DNA of 64,000 bases, taken from contig NZ_FOQG01000003.1 of assembly GCF_900113685.1 (NCBI RefSeq), forward strand, positions 62,001 through 126,000. The letters are read 5' to 3'. The notes beneath the pieces are model-generated. The model saw nothing but the letters and a program-made list of their open reading frames with translations, was not told where the DNA came from and did no database searches. Made by a program: the position numbers and the translations under genes. The DNA comes from Nocardioides psychrotolerans. Its GTDB lineage: Bacteria; Actinomycetota; Actinomycetes; Propionibacteriales; Nocardioidaceae. Shown here one piece after another: positions 1-8,450 of this stretch (its first letter is position 1; every line of letters begins with the position of its first letter).

Positions 1-1
1 C

Positions 2-607
2 TCGAGCCGCCCGGTCCTGGCCAAGCTCGGTGACGCGCTGACCGCGTCGACCACCCCGTCGATCAGCGGCAATGCGGCACCCGGCAACCTGATGACCGTC
101 CAGCCCGGCACGTGGGCGGGCACGCCGACGCCGACCTTCGGCTACCAGTGGTATGCCAACGGCGCGCCGATCAGTGGCGCCAACGCCTCGACGTACATCG
201 TCAAGCCGGCCGAGGCCGGCCGCAACCTCGCCGTCCTGGTCACGGCCAACCGTGTCGGCTACGCCCCCGGCAGTGCCGCCACCGCCCCGGTGGCGGTCGC
301 CAAGGTCGCCTCGCGCACCAAGCTGGCCCTGCCCAAGAAGAGGATCGCCCAGGGCAAGGCGGGCCTGCTCAAGATCACCCTCGCGGCGACCGGCCTGAAG
401 GTGGCCGGCAAGGTGACGGTCTTCGACGGCAAGAGGAAGCTGAAGACCTACACCGTCCGCAGCGCCGACAACGGCACCCGCACGGTCACGCTGCCCAGGC
501 TCAAGCCCGGCAAGCACGCGCTGACCGCGGCCTTCGGCGGTAACGCCGCCACCAAAGCGTCACGGTCGGCCAAGGTCGTCCTGACGGTGCTCAAGAGGAA
601 GAGGTAG
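2..607 (+). CDS. C-terminal part of a secreted Ig-like repeat protein (5' end outside window)
   Basis: The frame is open from base 2, so this is the 3' end of a longer gene. The first half of the visible protein (GYQWYANGAPISGANASTY, then a P-A-E-A-G-R turn) resembles repeats in actinobacterial surface proteins that read YQW-x-ANG-x-x-I-x-GA. The second half (about residues 110-195 of the visible part) looks like a Big_3_5-type Ig-like domain: GKVTVFDGKRKLKTYTV followed by L-x-x-L-K-P-G-K-H and AAFGGNAAT. The tail is Lys/Arg-rich (VLKRKR) with no sorting motif or membrane anchor. An extracellular adhesive or enzyme-appended role is inferred only; the catalytic or export part, if any, lies upstream. 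It converges with the phosphoesterase and overlaps its 3' end by 17 bp. Confidence 0.7.
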   Translation, partial: SSRPVLAKLGDALTASTTPSISGNAAPGNLMTVQPGTWAGTPTPTFGYQWYANGAPISGANASTYIVKPAEAGRNLAVLVTANRVGYAPGSAATAPVAVAKVASRTKLALPKKRIAQGKAGLLKITLAATGLKVAGKVTVFDGKRKLKTYTVRSADNGTRTVTLPRLKPGKHALTAAFGGNAATKASRSAKVVLTVLKRKR

Positions 608-1469
608 CACCCGCCCCGCCCGAGGGCGCGGCGCCGGGCTCGGCCCGGGGCGGCGCTCCGGGCAGGTGATAGTAGGCCGTGAGCGGGCGACCGGCCTCGA
701 AGAGCTCGACGGCACCGCGGTAGATGCCGTGGCGCAGCTCGGCCTCGTAGCCCTTCAGGCTCGGACAGCTGACCTCCAGGGCGTGCGCCAGCTCGGCCTC
801 GACGTCGTAGGGCACCCGCACGAACGCGATCGAGAACGGCGCCGGCTCGAGGCTGTCGAGCACCCCCTCGAGGATCACGTAGAGCGGGGTGGGATCGCCC
901 ATGCAGTTGCCGACGCTGCCGGTGTTGAAGAGCGTGCGCCGCTCGAGCTGGGTCTCGTAGAACGGGTCGTGGGAGTCGGCATAGCCGACGACGTCGGGCA
1001 CGGGTCCGTCGCCGACCGCACCGATCGTTGCCGCCGTGTTGGCGAACTGGCCGAGGAACTCCGCCTCGTCGTGCACGTAGCGCACACGGCGGTGCACCGA
1101 CTCCGACGAGGCGTGCATCAACCGGATCCGGCGGCCACTCATCGTGACGTCGTGGCAGAACGGCAGCGAGCGCAGCCACTCCCCCTGGCCCTCGCCGAGC
1201 TGCCCGGCCCACCAGCGCAGCGCGTCGTCGTCGTACTTGCGGTGCGGGTCGGGCAGGAAGTCGTCCCAGTTGCCCAGGACGTTGACCTCGCAGCGCTCCT
1301 GGCATATCTCGACCACCTCGCGACCGCGGGGGCCCTTGCCGACGTAGTCGCCGAGGTTGAAGATCCGGGTGATCTCGCGGGCCTCGATGTCGGCGAGCAC
1401 CGCCTCGAGCGCCGTCAGGTTGCCGTGCACGTCGGAGATCAGCGCGATGCGCTCCAGGGGTCCGCTCAC
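591..1469 (-). CDS. Calcineurin-like metallophosphoesterase
   Basis: A 292-residue cytosolic protein with the metallophosphoesterase motif series: ISDVHGN near residue 11, NLGDYVGKGP near 39, GNWDD near 66, a histidine at MHASSES, and NTGSVGN near 182. These coordinate a dinuclear metal centre in the PP2A/YfcE-like family. The substrate (phosphoprotein, cyclic nucleotide or other phosphoester) cannot be told from sequence. The start is GTG, placed 6 nt after a possible -10 hexamer, so it is probably leaderless. The C-terminus (PGAPPRAEPGAAPSGGAG) is low-complexity. The gene stands alone, downstream of hppA on the same strand. Confidence 0.85.
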   Translation of the reverse strand: MSGPLERIALISDVHGNLTALEAVLADIEAREITRIFNLGDYVGKGPRGREVVEICQERCEVNVLGNWDDFLPDPHRKYDDDALRWWAGQLGEGQGEWLRSLPFCHDVTMSGRRIRLMHASSESVHRRVRYVHDEAEFLGQFANTAATIGAVGDGPVPDVVGYADSHDPFYETQLERRTLFNTGSVGNCMGDPTPLYVILEGVLDSLEPAPFSIAFVRVPYDVEAELAHALEVSCPSLKGYEAELRHGIYRGAVELFEAGRPLTAYYHLPGAPPRAEPGAAPSGGAGATSSS

Positions 1470-1475
1470 CCGCCC

Positions 1476-1481
1476 ATCGTC
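1476..1481 (-). promoter_or_regulatory. Putative -10 element (GACGAT) for the phosphoesterase
   Basis: Read on the minus strand, GACGAT lies 6 nt before the GTG at 1469. This matches the TANNNT-like hexamer and fixed spacing seen at many other starts in this window and implies a leaderless transcript. No -35 was identified. Confidence 0.4.
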
Positions 1482-1502
1482 GCAAAGGCCCCGCCAAGCG
1501 CA

Positions 1503-1537
1503 GCAGGCCCGTCCCGGTGGAGTCCGGACGGGCCTGC
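1503..1537 (-). terminator. Hairpin downstream of hppA
   Basis: A perfect 12-bp inverted repeat (GCAGGCCCGTCC / GGACGGGCCTGC) with an 11-nt loop begins 14 bp past the hppA stop. It has no U-tract, which is common for actinobacterial terminators. It sits between hppA and the next minus-strand gene and probably ends the hppA message. Confidence 0.65.
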
Positions 1538-1551
1538 GTACGACGAGCGGC

Positions 1552-3906
1552 TCAGAAGGTCGGCGTGGGCCTCGTGGGGTCCGTGACGACCGGCTGCGCC
1601 GGGGTCGGTGCCGGCGGGGTGCCCGCGTCGTCGCCCAGGACCGACTCGCGCTGCTTGGAGATGTAGACAGCGACGACGATGACTGCGGTCGCCGTCAGCC
1701 CGATGAGGATCCGAACGAGGTCGTTCTCGTCCTCGCCGACGCTCAGCGAGACGACGGCACCGACGATCAGCAGCGACACCAGGTTCATCACCTTGATGAG
1801 CGGGTTGATCGCCGGACCGGCGGTGTCCTTGAACGGGTCGCCGACGGTGTCACCGATGATGGTGGCCTCGTGCGCGGCCGAGCCCTTGCCACCGTGGTGG
1901 CCGTCCTCGACGAGCTTCTTGGCGTTGTCCCAGGCCCCACCTGCGTTGGCCAGGAAGACCGCCATCAGGGTCCCGGTGCCGATGGCGCCGGCCAGGAAGC
2001 CGGCCAGCGCCGTGACACCGAGACCGAAGCCGACCGCGATGGGCGCCAGCACCGCCAGGATGCCCGGCGTGGTGAGCTCGCGCAGGGAGTCCTTGGTGAC
2101 GATGTCGACGACCTTGCCGTACTCCGGGCGGCCGGTGCCCTCCATGATCCCGGGGATCTCCCGGAACTGGCGGCGTACCTCGTAGACCACGGCAGCCGCG
2201 GCGCGTGCCACGGCGTTGATGGCCAGACCGGAGAAGAGGAACACGACAGCCGAGCCGAGCAGCACGCCCACGAGCACGGACGGGTCGAACACGAAGAACC
2301 CGGTGAGCTCGTCGAGTGCGTCGGCCTCGTCCAGGGACTCGATGGCCGAGGTCGCGTAGGAGCCGAACAGGGCCGTGGCTGCCAGCACCGCGGTCGCGAT
2401 CGCGATGCCCTTGGTGACGGCCTTCGTCGTGTTGCCCACTGCGTCGAGCTCGGTGAGGATCTGCGCGCCCTCGGGGCTGACGTCGCCGGACATCTCCGCG
2501 ACGCCCTGGGCGTTGTCGGAGACGGGACCGAAGGTGTCCATCGCGACGATGACGCCCACCGTAGTCAGCAGGCCGCAACCGGCCAGGGCCACGGCGAACA
2601 GCGAGACCGTCAGCGAGGCACCGCCCAGGAGGAACGCCCCGAACACGGCTGAGCCGATGACCAGCGTGGTGTAGACAGCCGACTCGAAGCCGACCGAGAG
2701 GCCGGACAGGATGACTGTGGCCGCACCTGTCAGCGAGGTCCTGCCGACGTCCTTGACCGGCTTGTACTCGGTGCCGGTGAAGTAGCCGGTCAGGGCCAGG
2801 ATGCCGGCGGCCATGACGATGCCGATGACCACGGCCACCGACGCGATGAGCGCAGGGTTGCCCTCCGGCGCACCCGAGATCAGCTCCAGGGTGTTGGTGC
2901 CCAGTCCCTCGAAGTCGGCGAAGTTGGTCGGCAGGTAGACGAACGACAGGAGCACGCACGCCACAGCGGAGATGCCGGCGGAGAGGTAGAAGGCCTTGTT
3001 GATCGTGGTGAGACCGCTCTCGCCCACCTTGGGCCGGGTCAGGTAGACGCCCGCGACAGCGGTGAGGGCACCGATGGCGGGGATCAGCAGCGGGTAGACC
3101 AGACCCTTGTCGCCGAACGCCTGCGAGCCGAGGATGAGCGCGGCGACCAGCGTGACGGCGTAGGACTCGAAGAGGTCGGCCGCCATGCCGGCGCAGTCAC
3201 CCACGTTGTCGCCCACGTTGTCGGCGATGGTCGCGGCGTTGCGCGGGTCGTCCTCGGGGATGCCCTGCTCGACCTTGCCGACCAGGTCGGCGCCGACGTC
3301 GGCGGCCTTGGTGAAGATGCCACCGCCGACGCGCATGAACATGGCCAGCAACGCGGCACCGAAGCCGAAGCCCTCGAGCACGTCGGGCGCCTGGTCCTTG
3401 AAGAGCAGGACCACGATGCTCGCGCCGAGCAGGCCGAGGCCCACGGTGAGCATGCCGACCATGGCGCCGGTGCGCAGACCGATCGTCATGGCGGGCTCGC
3501 GTCCGCCGGGCTCGTTGGCGGCCGCTGCGACTCGGACGTTGGCACGCACGGCGAGGTTCATCCCGAGGTAGCCGACGGCGGCCGAGAAGCCGGCCCCGGC
3601 CAGGAAGAAGATCGAGCGGCCGATCCGGACCGACATCTCGTCCGCGGGGAGCGCGAGGAGTGCGAAGAACGCGATGGCCGCGAAGACCGCGAGCGTCCTG
3701 AACTGCCGTGTCAGGTAGGCGTTGGCGCCCTCCTGGATGGCTTGGGCGATGTTCTGCATGTTGGCGGTGCCTTCACCGGCAGCAAGGACTTCCTGGCGGA
3801 ACATGAACGCCATCGCGAGCGCGCCGAGCGCGATCAGGGCGACGACGATGACCAGGACGAGATTGCCGCCGGAGAGGTCCACGACAGCGGGATGAATCCC
3901 GGCCAT
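1552..3906 (-). CDS. hppA: K+-independent proton-translocating pyrophosphatase
   Basis: A 784-residue integral membrane pump coupling pyrophosphate hydrolysis to H+ export. The family signature DVGADLVGKVE is present, followed by the acidic block NVGDNVGDCAG and, near the C-terminus, GDTVGDPFKDTAGPA. About 15-16 hydrophobic segments are visible. The subtype motif reads GNTTKAVTKG: lysine where K+-dependent enzymes carry alanine, and a following threonine, which marks the K+-independent class. The ATG is preceded by AGGAGG with 6-nt spacing. The C-terminal tail is Pro/Thr-rich. The neighbouring BldG-like gene and helicase match the Streptomyces order. Confidence 0.97.
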   Translation of the reverse strand: MAGIHPAVVDLSGGNLVLVIVVALIALGALAMAFMFRQEVLAAGEGTANMQNIAQAIQEGANAYLTRQFRTLAVFAAIAFFALLALPADEMSVRIGRSIFFLAGAGFSAAVGYLGMNLAVRANVRVAAAANEPGGREPAMTIGLRTGAMVGMLTVGLGLLGASIVVLLFKDQAPDVLEGFGFGAALLAMFMRVGGGIFTKAADVGADLVGKVEQGIPEDDPRNAATIADNVGDNVGDCAGMAADLFESYAVTLVAALILGSQAFGDKGLVYPLLIPAIGALTAVAGVYLTRPKVGESGLTTINKAFYLSAGISAVACVLLSFVYLPTNFADFEGLGTNTLELISGAPEGNPALIASVAVVIGIVMAAGILALTGYFTGTEYKPVKDVGRTSLTGAATVILSGLSVGFESAVYTTLVIGSAVFGAFLLGGASLTVSLFAVALAGCGLLTTVGVIVAMDTFGPVSDNAQGVAEMSGDVSPEGAQILTELDAVGNTTKAVTKGIAIATAVLAATALFGSYATSAIESLDEADALDELTGFFVFDPSVLVGVLLGSAVVFLFSGLAINAVARAAAAVVYEVRRQFREIPGIMEGTGRPEYGKVVDIVTKDSLRELTTPGILAVLAPIAVGFGLGVTALAGFLAGAIGTGTLMAVFLANAGGAWDNAKKLVEDGHHGGKGSAAHEATIIGDTVGDPFKDTAGPAINPLIKVMNLVSLLIVGAVVSLSVGEDENDLVRILIGLTATAVIVVAVYISKQRESVLGDDAGTPPAPTPAQPVVTDPTRPTPTF

Positions 3907-4088
3907 GTACGTCCTCCTGCGAAATGAGAGCGAGCCAGATGTGGCTCAGGTCACGGAACGAGCGGGAGTCTACGCACGCCGTCGGCTCGACACGGCAGGA
4001 GGTGTGACCCGGGCCACGTCGCCTGTCGTCGGACACCGGCATGCCGCAGCGCCCGGCACCTGACGGTGACGGGCGGGAAGGGGGGCAC

Positions 4089-4433
4089 TCAGGCCAGGGC
4101 GGCCTCGGCCGACTCGTGGATCACGAACACCTTGGCGAGACCGGTGATGCGGAAGATCTTGAGCAGCCGGTCCTGGTTGCAGATCAGCTGCAGCGAGCCG
4201 TCGTGCGCCCGGACCTTCTTGAGCCCGCCGACCAGGACTCCGAGGCCTGTCGAGTCGAGGAACTCCACGGCCTCCATGTCGATCACCAGGTCGTAGACGC
4301 CCTCGGCGACCAGCTCGGTGATGCGGTCACGCAGCTTGGGTGCCGTGTAGACGTCGATCTCCCCGCCGACGGCCACGATGGTGCGGCCACCGACCTCGCG
4401 AGTGTCAAGAGTCAGGTCCACGTTCTCTCCCAT
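4089..4433 (-). CDS. bldG: STAS-domain anti-sigma factor antagonist, BldG-like
   Basis: A 114-residue single STAS domain. The phosphorylation loop reads [16 protein letters not shown], where the serine of DST is the residue modified by the partner kinase in SpoIIAA/RsbV/BldG proteins. The family role is partner switching: the unphosphorylated antagonist binds an anti-sigma kinase and frees a sigma factor. I chose the ATG giving [14 protein letters not shown]; an upstream extension of 28 residues exists but looks non-coding. In Streptomyces bldG is followed by an anti-sigma factor gene; none is present here, so the partner must lie elsewhere. The symbol is by similarity and neighbourhood. Confidence 0.82.
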   Translation of the reverse strand: MGENVDLTLDTREVGGRTIVAVGGEIDVYTAPKLRDRITELVAEGVYDLVIDMEAVEFLDSTGLGVLVGGLKKVRAHDGSLQLICNQDRLLKIFRITGLAKVFVIHESAEAALA

Positions 4434-4624
4434 GAGGCGGTCATCAGTTCCGAAGTCCAGGCTTAGCACCGCGAACCTGGACTGGAATATGAAACCACGC
4501 CCGCCGCTCACCTGCACAAAGAAGTAGGAGTACGTCGCGGCGCAGGGGTTTCAGACCGGCTCTCACGATGTCGGCGCAGACGCTCCGAGGCGGCGATGTC
4601 GGTGGTCCCTGGGAGAGTCGACAG

Positions 4625-6952
4625 ATGACGTCGACGGCCTCCTCCCGCGCTCGCCGCGGATCCGAGACCCTGCGGCGCCTCGCCGCTGTGCCCGGCCGCG
4701 AGGACCGGCTCACCCACCTCGAGACCCTGCCACCGCGCGCGGCCGTTCACGCGCCATGGCCGACCTGGGTCGCCGACGACGTGCGTGAGGCTTTCCTGGC
4801 GCGTGGCCTGGACCAGCCGTGGCGACACCAGGTGCAGGCCGCCGACGCCGCCCACGCCGGGCAGCACGTCGTGCTCTCGACCGGCACCGCGTCGGGCAAG
4901 TCGCTCGCCTACCAGCTCCCCGCGCTCACCGCGATCCGCGACGGCCGCGGGAGCCGGGGCCAGCGCGGCGCGACCGTGCTCTACCTCGCGCCGACCAAGG
5001 CCCTGGCCCAGGACCAGCTGGCCGGGCTGACCTCCCTGGGGCTCGATGTACGCGTCACGACGCACGACGGTGACAGCAGCCACGACCTGCGCGACTGGGC
5101 GCGCGACCACGGCGAATACATCCTGACCAACCCCGACATGCTGCACCGCTCCCTGTTGCCGGGTCACGCTCGGTGGGCGGCGTTCCTCGGCTCGCTGCGC
5201 TACGTCGTGGTCGACGAGTGCCACCACTACCGCGGGGTCTTCGGCGCCCACGTCAGCCAGGTGCTGCGGCGGCTGCGGCGGGTCTGCGACCACTACGGCG
5301 CGCACCCGACGTTCGTCCTGGCCTCCGCCACGGTGGCCGAGCCCGAGACGGCGGCCGCGCGACTCACCGGGCTGCCGGTCTCGGCGGTCACCGAGGACTG
5401 CTCGCCGCGCGGCGAGGTGTCGCTCGCGCTCTGGGAGCCGCCGTTCACCTCCTACGCCGGCGAGAACGGCGCCCCGGTGCGCCGCGCCGCGTCCTCCGAG
5501 ACCGCCGACCTGCTGGCCGACCTGGTCGCCGAGGACGTCCGCACCCTCGCCTTCATCAAGTCGCGACGCGGCGCCGAACAGGTGGCGATCACCGCAGCCG
5601 GGCTGCTCGCGGAGGTGGACCCGTCGCTGACCGGTCGGGTCGCGGCCTACCGCGGTGGCTACCTGCCCGAGGAGCGGCGAGCGATCGAGCAGGCGCTGCG
5701 TGACGGCTCGCTGATCGGCCTGGCCGCCACCAACGCCCTCGAGCTCGGCATCGACATCAGCGGGCTCGACGCGGTGCTCATGGCCGGCTTCCCCGGCACC
5801 CGCGCCGGGCTCTGGCAGCAGGTGGGCCGCGCCGGGCGGGAGGCCCAGGACGCGCTCGGCATCCTGGTCGCCCGCGACGACCCCCTCGACACCTACCTCG
5901 TCCACCACCCCGAGGCACTGTTCGGGCAACCGGTCGAGGCCACGGTCTTCGACCCGGACAACCCCTACGTGCTCGGGCCCCACCTGTGCGCCGCCGCCCA
6001 GGAGATCCCGCTGACCGATGCCGACCTCCCGCTCTTCGGCGATAGGGCCCCCGACGTCGTCGCGGGCCTGGTGGAGGCCGGCCTGCTGCGCCGCCGACCG
6101 CGAGGGTGGTTCTGGACCGACCGCCGTCGCGCGGTCGACCTCACCGACATCCGCTCGGCCGGCGGGTCGCCGATCCAGCTGGTCGAGTCGGAGACCGGTC
6201 GAGTGGTCGGCACCGTCGACGGCGGGCGGGCGCACAGCGAGGCCCACGAGGGCGCGGTCTACGTCCACCGGGGCGAGATCTGGCTGGTCGAGACCCTCGA
6301 CCTCGACGAGCACGTCGCGGTGATGAGCCGCGCCGACCCGGGCTACTCCACCTCGGCGCGCGAGATCACCGACATCTCGATCGTGGCCGAGCGCACCGGG
6401 GAGGACTGGGGCCGCTGCCGCCTGTCCTTCGGCGAGGTCGACGTCTCCCACCAGGTCGTGTCCTACCTCAAGCGGCGCCAGCCCTCCGGCGAGGTGATCG
6501 GGGAGGAGCTGCTCGACCTGCCCGAGCGGGCGCTGCGCACCAGCGCGGTGTGGTGGACGGTGCCCGACGACCTGCTGACCGGCGCCGGTCTCTCGGCCGC
6601 CGACGTGCCCGGATCCGCGCACGCCGCCGAGCACTGCTCGATCGGGTTGCTGCCGCTCTTCGCGACCTGCGACCGCTGGGACATCGGCGGGGTCTCCACC
6701 GCCCTGCACGGCGACACCGGGATGCTGACCGTCTTCGTCTACGACGGCCATCCAGGTGGGGCCGGCTTCGCCGAGCGCGGTTTCGCCGCGGCCCGGGCAT
6801 GGCTGGGCGCGACCCGCGAGGCGATCGCGTCCTGTGCGTGCGCCGAGGGCTGCCCGTCGTGCATCCAGTCGCCCAAGTGCGGCAACCAGAACAACCCGCT
6901 CGACAAGGTCGGCGCCCTCCGGCTCCTCGACGTGCTGCTCGCACAGGGCTGA
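4625..6952 (+). CDS. DEAD/DEAH-box helicase with C-terminal Zn-binding DUF1998-type domain (MrfA/YprA-like)
   Basis: A 775-residue SF2 helicase. Motif I is STGTASGKSLAYQLP (about residue 95), motif II is VVDECHHYRG, motif III lies at LASATVAEP, and motif VI is QQVGRAGR. Near the end, SCACAEGCPSCIQSPKC supplies four cysteines of the DUF1998 zinc module. Bacillus MrfA, of this family, works in mitomycin C lesion repair, so a DNA-repair role is plausible but unproven here. The ATG at 4625 follows GGGAG by a normal distance; an upstream in-frame ATG at 4568 lacks a ribosome site. This helicase next to the Tad operon is the conserved actinobacterial helicase/secretion neighbourhood. Confidence 0.92.
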   Translation: MTSTASSRARRGSETLRRLAAVPGREDRLTHLETLPPRAAVHAPWPTWVADDVREAFLARGLDQPWRHQVQAADAAHAGQHVVLSTGTASGKSLAYQLPALTAIRDGRGSRGQRGATVLYLAPTKALAQDQLAGLTSLGLDVRVTTHDGDSSHDLRDWARDHGEYILTNPDMLHRSLLPGHARWAAFLGSLRYVVVDECHHYRGVFGAHVSQVLRRLRRVCDHYGAHPTFVLASATVAEPETAAARLTGLPVSAVTEDCSPRGEVSLALWEPPFTSYAGENGAPVRRAASSETADLLADLVAEDVRTLAFIKSRRGAEQVAITAAGLLAEVDPSLTGRVAAYRGGYLPEERRAIEQALRDGSLIGLAATNALELGIDISGLDAVLMAGFPGTRAGLWQQVGRAGREAQDALGILVARDDPLDTYLVHHPEALFGQPVEATVFDPDNPYVLGPHLCAAAQEIPLTDADLPLFGDRAPDVVAGLVEAGLLRRRPRGWFWTDRRRAVDLTDIRSAGGSPIQLVESETGRVVGTVDGGRAHSEAHEGAVYVHRGEIWLVETLDLDEHVAVMSRADPGYSTSAREITDISIVAERTGEDWGRCRLSFGEVDVSHQVVSYLKRRQPSGEVIGEELLDLPERALRTSAVWWTVPDDLLTGAGLSAADVPGSAHAAEHCSIGLLPLFATCDRWDIGGVSTALHGDTGMLTVFVYDGHPGGAGFAERGFAAARAWLGATREAIASCACAEGCPSCIQSPKCGNQNNPLDKVGALRLLDVLLAQG

Positions 6953-6994
6953 CCACCGTCACGGCCTGGTGGGCGCACGAGGGCCGGATCCGAG

Positions 6995-7000
6995 TAGCCT
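6995..7000 (+). promoter_or_regulatory. Putative -10 element (TAGCCT), leaderless start
   Basis: TAGCCT ends 7 nt before the ATG at 7008, so the transcript would begin at or next to the start codon. No Shine-Dalgarno sequence is present between them. Confidence 0.5.
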
Positions 7001-7007
7001 CAGCACC

Positions 7008-7328
7008 ATGTTCATCCTGGGGCTGCTCCTCATCGCCGGTGGCGCACTGCTGGTCGTCGCTGCCGTGTTCACCGCCGAGATCACCGCCAGCGGTCAGCTC
7101 GAGGTGCTCGGCACCGAGGTCGGCGCGCTGACCCTCTTCCTGCTCGGCGTCGGCGCCGGTGTCGCGGTCCTGTGGGGCCTGGGCATCTCGAAGTTCGGCG
7201 CGAAGCGCTCCCTGGCCAAGCGTCGCGAGGCCAAGAAGATCGACGAGCTGTCCGAGAAGCTCGATCACGCGGAGGCCGAGCGTCGCCGCGACATCGACGA
7301 GAACGACCCCGACCGCCGCCCCTACTGA
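7008..7328 (+). CDS. Small two-TM membrane protein
   Basis: A 106-residue protein with two hydrophobic helices (FILGLLLIAGGALLVVAAVF and LTLFLLGVGAGVAVLWGLGI) and a charged, helical cytoplasmic tail (AKRREAKKIDELSEKLDHAE) likely to form a short coiled coil. It resembles actinobacterial LapA/DUF1049-like proteins, but no catalytic motif is seen. I start it at the ATG after a TAGCCT hexamer; the longer frame upstream is a helicase shadow. Its 3' end overlaps the convergent TadE/G-like gene by 7 bp. Confidence 0.75.
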   Translation: MFILGLLLIAGGALLVVAAVFTAEITASGQLEVLGTEVGALTLFLLGVGAGVAVLWGLGISKFGAKRSLAKRREAKKIDELSEKLDHAEAERRRDIDENDPDRRPY

Positions 7329-7708
7329 CGGACCCCACTCGCCGGTCCGGCCCGCGCCCGACCGTCCAGGTCGGCCTCCTGGCCGAGCCACCTCGGACCC
7401 CTGACCGAGACATCCACCAGGACGTCGCGACCGTCGACCGTGCAGGAGGTCAGGCTCGCGCCGTTGGCCACGGCGATGTCGGCCGCCGTCGCACAGGGGT
7501 CGCGGCCCCGTTGCAGCGCGGTGGCCCCCGCGACGGCCGCGAGGTCGGCGGCCGCCTGGGCCGTGCGGTGTGCGACCACCATGGCGGCGACCACTCCCAG
7601 GGCCGAGCCCAGGAGGAGCAGCAGCCCCGAGATGGCCACGACGAGCAGCGTGATCGCACCCCGAGCGTCATGGCGACGCGCGCAGCGCCCGGGTGGGAGA
7701 CGTGTCAC
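7322..7708 (-). CDS. TadE/TadG-like pilus assembly protein (Rv3654c family)
   Basis: A 128-residue protein with a short basic leader, RGAITLLVVAISGLLLLLGS as the membrane segment, then a helical stretch AAMVVAHRTAQAAADLAAVA. This R-G-x-x-T hydrophobic N-terminus is the prepilin-like signature of TadE/TadG minor pseudopilins, and the family is the helicase/secretion-neighbourhood TadE-like group. Two cysteines (DPCAT and SCTVDG) may form a disulfide outside the cell. It is the last gene of the Tad operon; its ATG overlaps the tadE stop as ATGA. Confidence 0.85.
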   Translation of the reverse strand: MTRLPPGRCARRHDARGAITLLVVAISGLLLLLGSALGVVAAMVVAHRTAQAAADLAAVAGATALQRGRDPCATAADIAVANGASLTSCTVDGRDVLVDVSVRGPRWLGQEADLDGRARAGPASGVRQ

Positions 7709-8073
7709 CGGCCCACCTCCTCGTCGAGGGTGACCGCCTCGGCACGGACCCGGACCTCGGGGAGGAAGTCGAACAGCCCACCGGGGCCGGCGACCGATCC
7801 GGTCGCCACGGCGATGACGCGACCGTCCTGCCGCGTGACGGTGATCGAGCTGCCGTCGGGCGCCACCTGCTCCCCCCGGGCCACCGCCTCGGACGTCTCG
7901 TCACCGCGAGCCACGCTGCGGGCGGTCTCGCGCGCCGCGTCGACGACGCGGACCTGGGCGGCACCGACGGCGAGCAGCCAGACCAGGCCGATCGTCACTG
8001 CGACGAGGATCGGGAGTGTCAGGGCCAGCTCGGCCGTGACGGCTCCCCGCTCGCGACGACCGGCACGGCTCAT
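7705..8073 (-). CDS. tadE: TadE family minor pseudopilin
   Basis: A 122-residue protein beginning MSRAGRRERGAVTAELALTL, the classic TadE signature: basic leader, G-A-V-T-A-E-L, then a long hydrophobic helix. The glutamate at position +5 of the mature protein is the hallmark of type IV prepilins processed by a TadV-type peptidase. The mature part is mostly beta. The ATG at 8073 overlaps the stop of the DUF4244 gene and its own stop overlaps the next ATG, so translation is probably coupled. Confidence 0.88.
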   Translation of the reverse strand: MSRAGRRERGAVTAELALTLPILVAVTIGLVWLLAVGAAQVRVVDAARETARSVARGDETSEAVARGEQVAPDGSSITVTRQDGRVIAVATGSVAGPGGLFDFLPEVRVRAEAVTLDEEVGR

Positions 8074-8333
8074 CCGATGCCCAGCAGACCGAGCACGTGG
8101 TCGAAGAGGGTCTTGAGCATCGTGTCGCCGAAGCCACCGGTCAGCAGCTTGTAGAGCAGGCCGGCGAGGCCGGCGCCCGCGGCCGTTCCCACGGCGTATT
8201 CGGCGGTGGTGATCCCCTGCTCCGAGCGAAGCGTGCTGGGAAGCGTGCTGCGAGGCGGATGACCAGAGCGGCGGGAGGGGACGAGGGGCGTGATCGCGGT
8301 CAAGAGGATCTCCTTCGGGTCGGGCGCGGTCAC
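8070..8333 (-). CDS. DUF4244 protein, probable Flp-type major pilin
   Basis: An 87-residue protein with a 38-residue charged leader followed by EQGITTAEYAVGTAAGAGLAGLL: the G-I-T-T-A-E-Y motif matches Flp prepilin cleavage sites (G before a hydrophobic helix, E at +5, Y at +6). The cluster has no other Flp-like gene, so I infer that DUF4244 is the pilin. The C-terminus (LLTGGFGDTMLKTLFDHVLG) is short, as in Flp subunits. The start could be one of several; ATG at 8333 is used. Confidence 0.8.
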   Translation of the reverse strand: MTAPDPKEILLTAITPLVPSRRSGHPPRSTLPSTLRSEQGITTAEYAVGTAAGAGLAGLLYKLLTGGFGDTMLKTLFDHVLGLLGIG

Positions 8334-8450
8334 CGGACGTGCCCGCGCAGGACGAGACTGCGCCGCCCTGGGACCCCCCGCGAGCTGCCTCCGGTCCTCC
8401 TGTGGGCGACGCGGTCGGAACGTCGGTTGTGCACGACTGGTGGCCGGCGA

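Noticed and set aside
4508-6751. A 747-codon frame antisense to the helicase
   Set aside because: It lacks motifs and follows the reverse of helicase codon bias.
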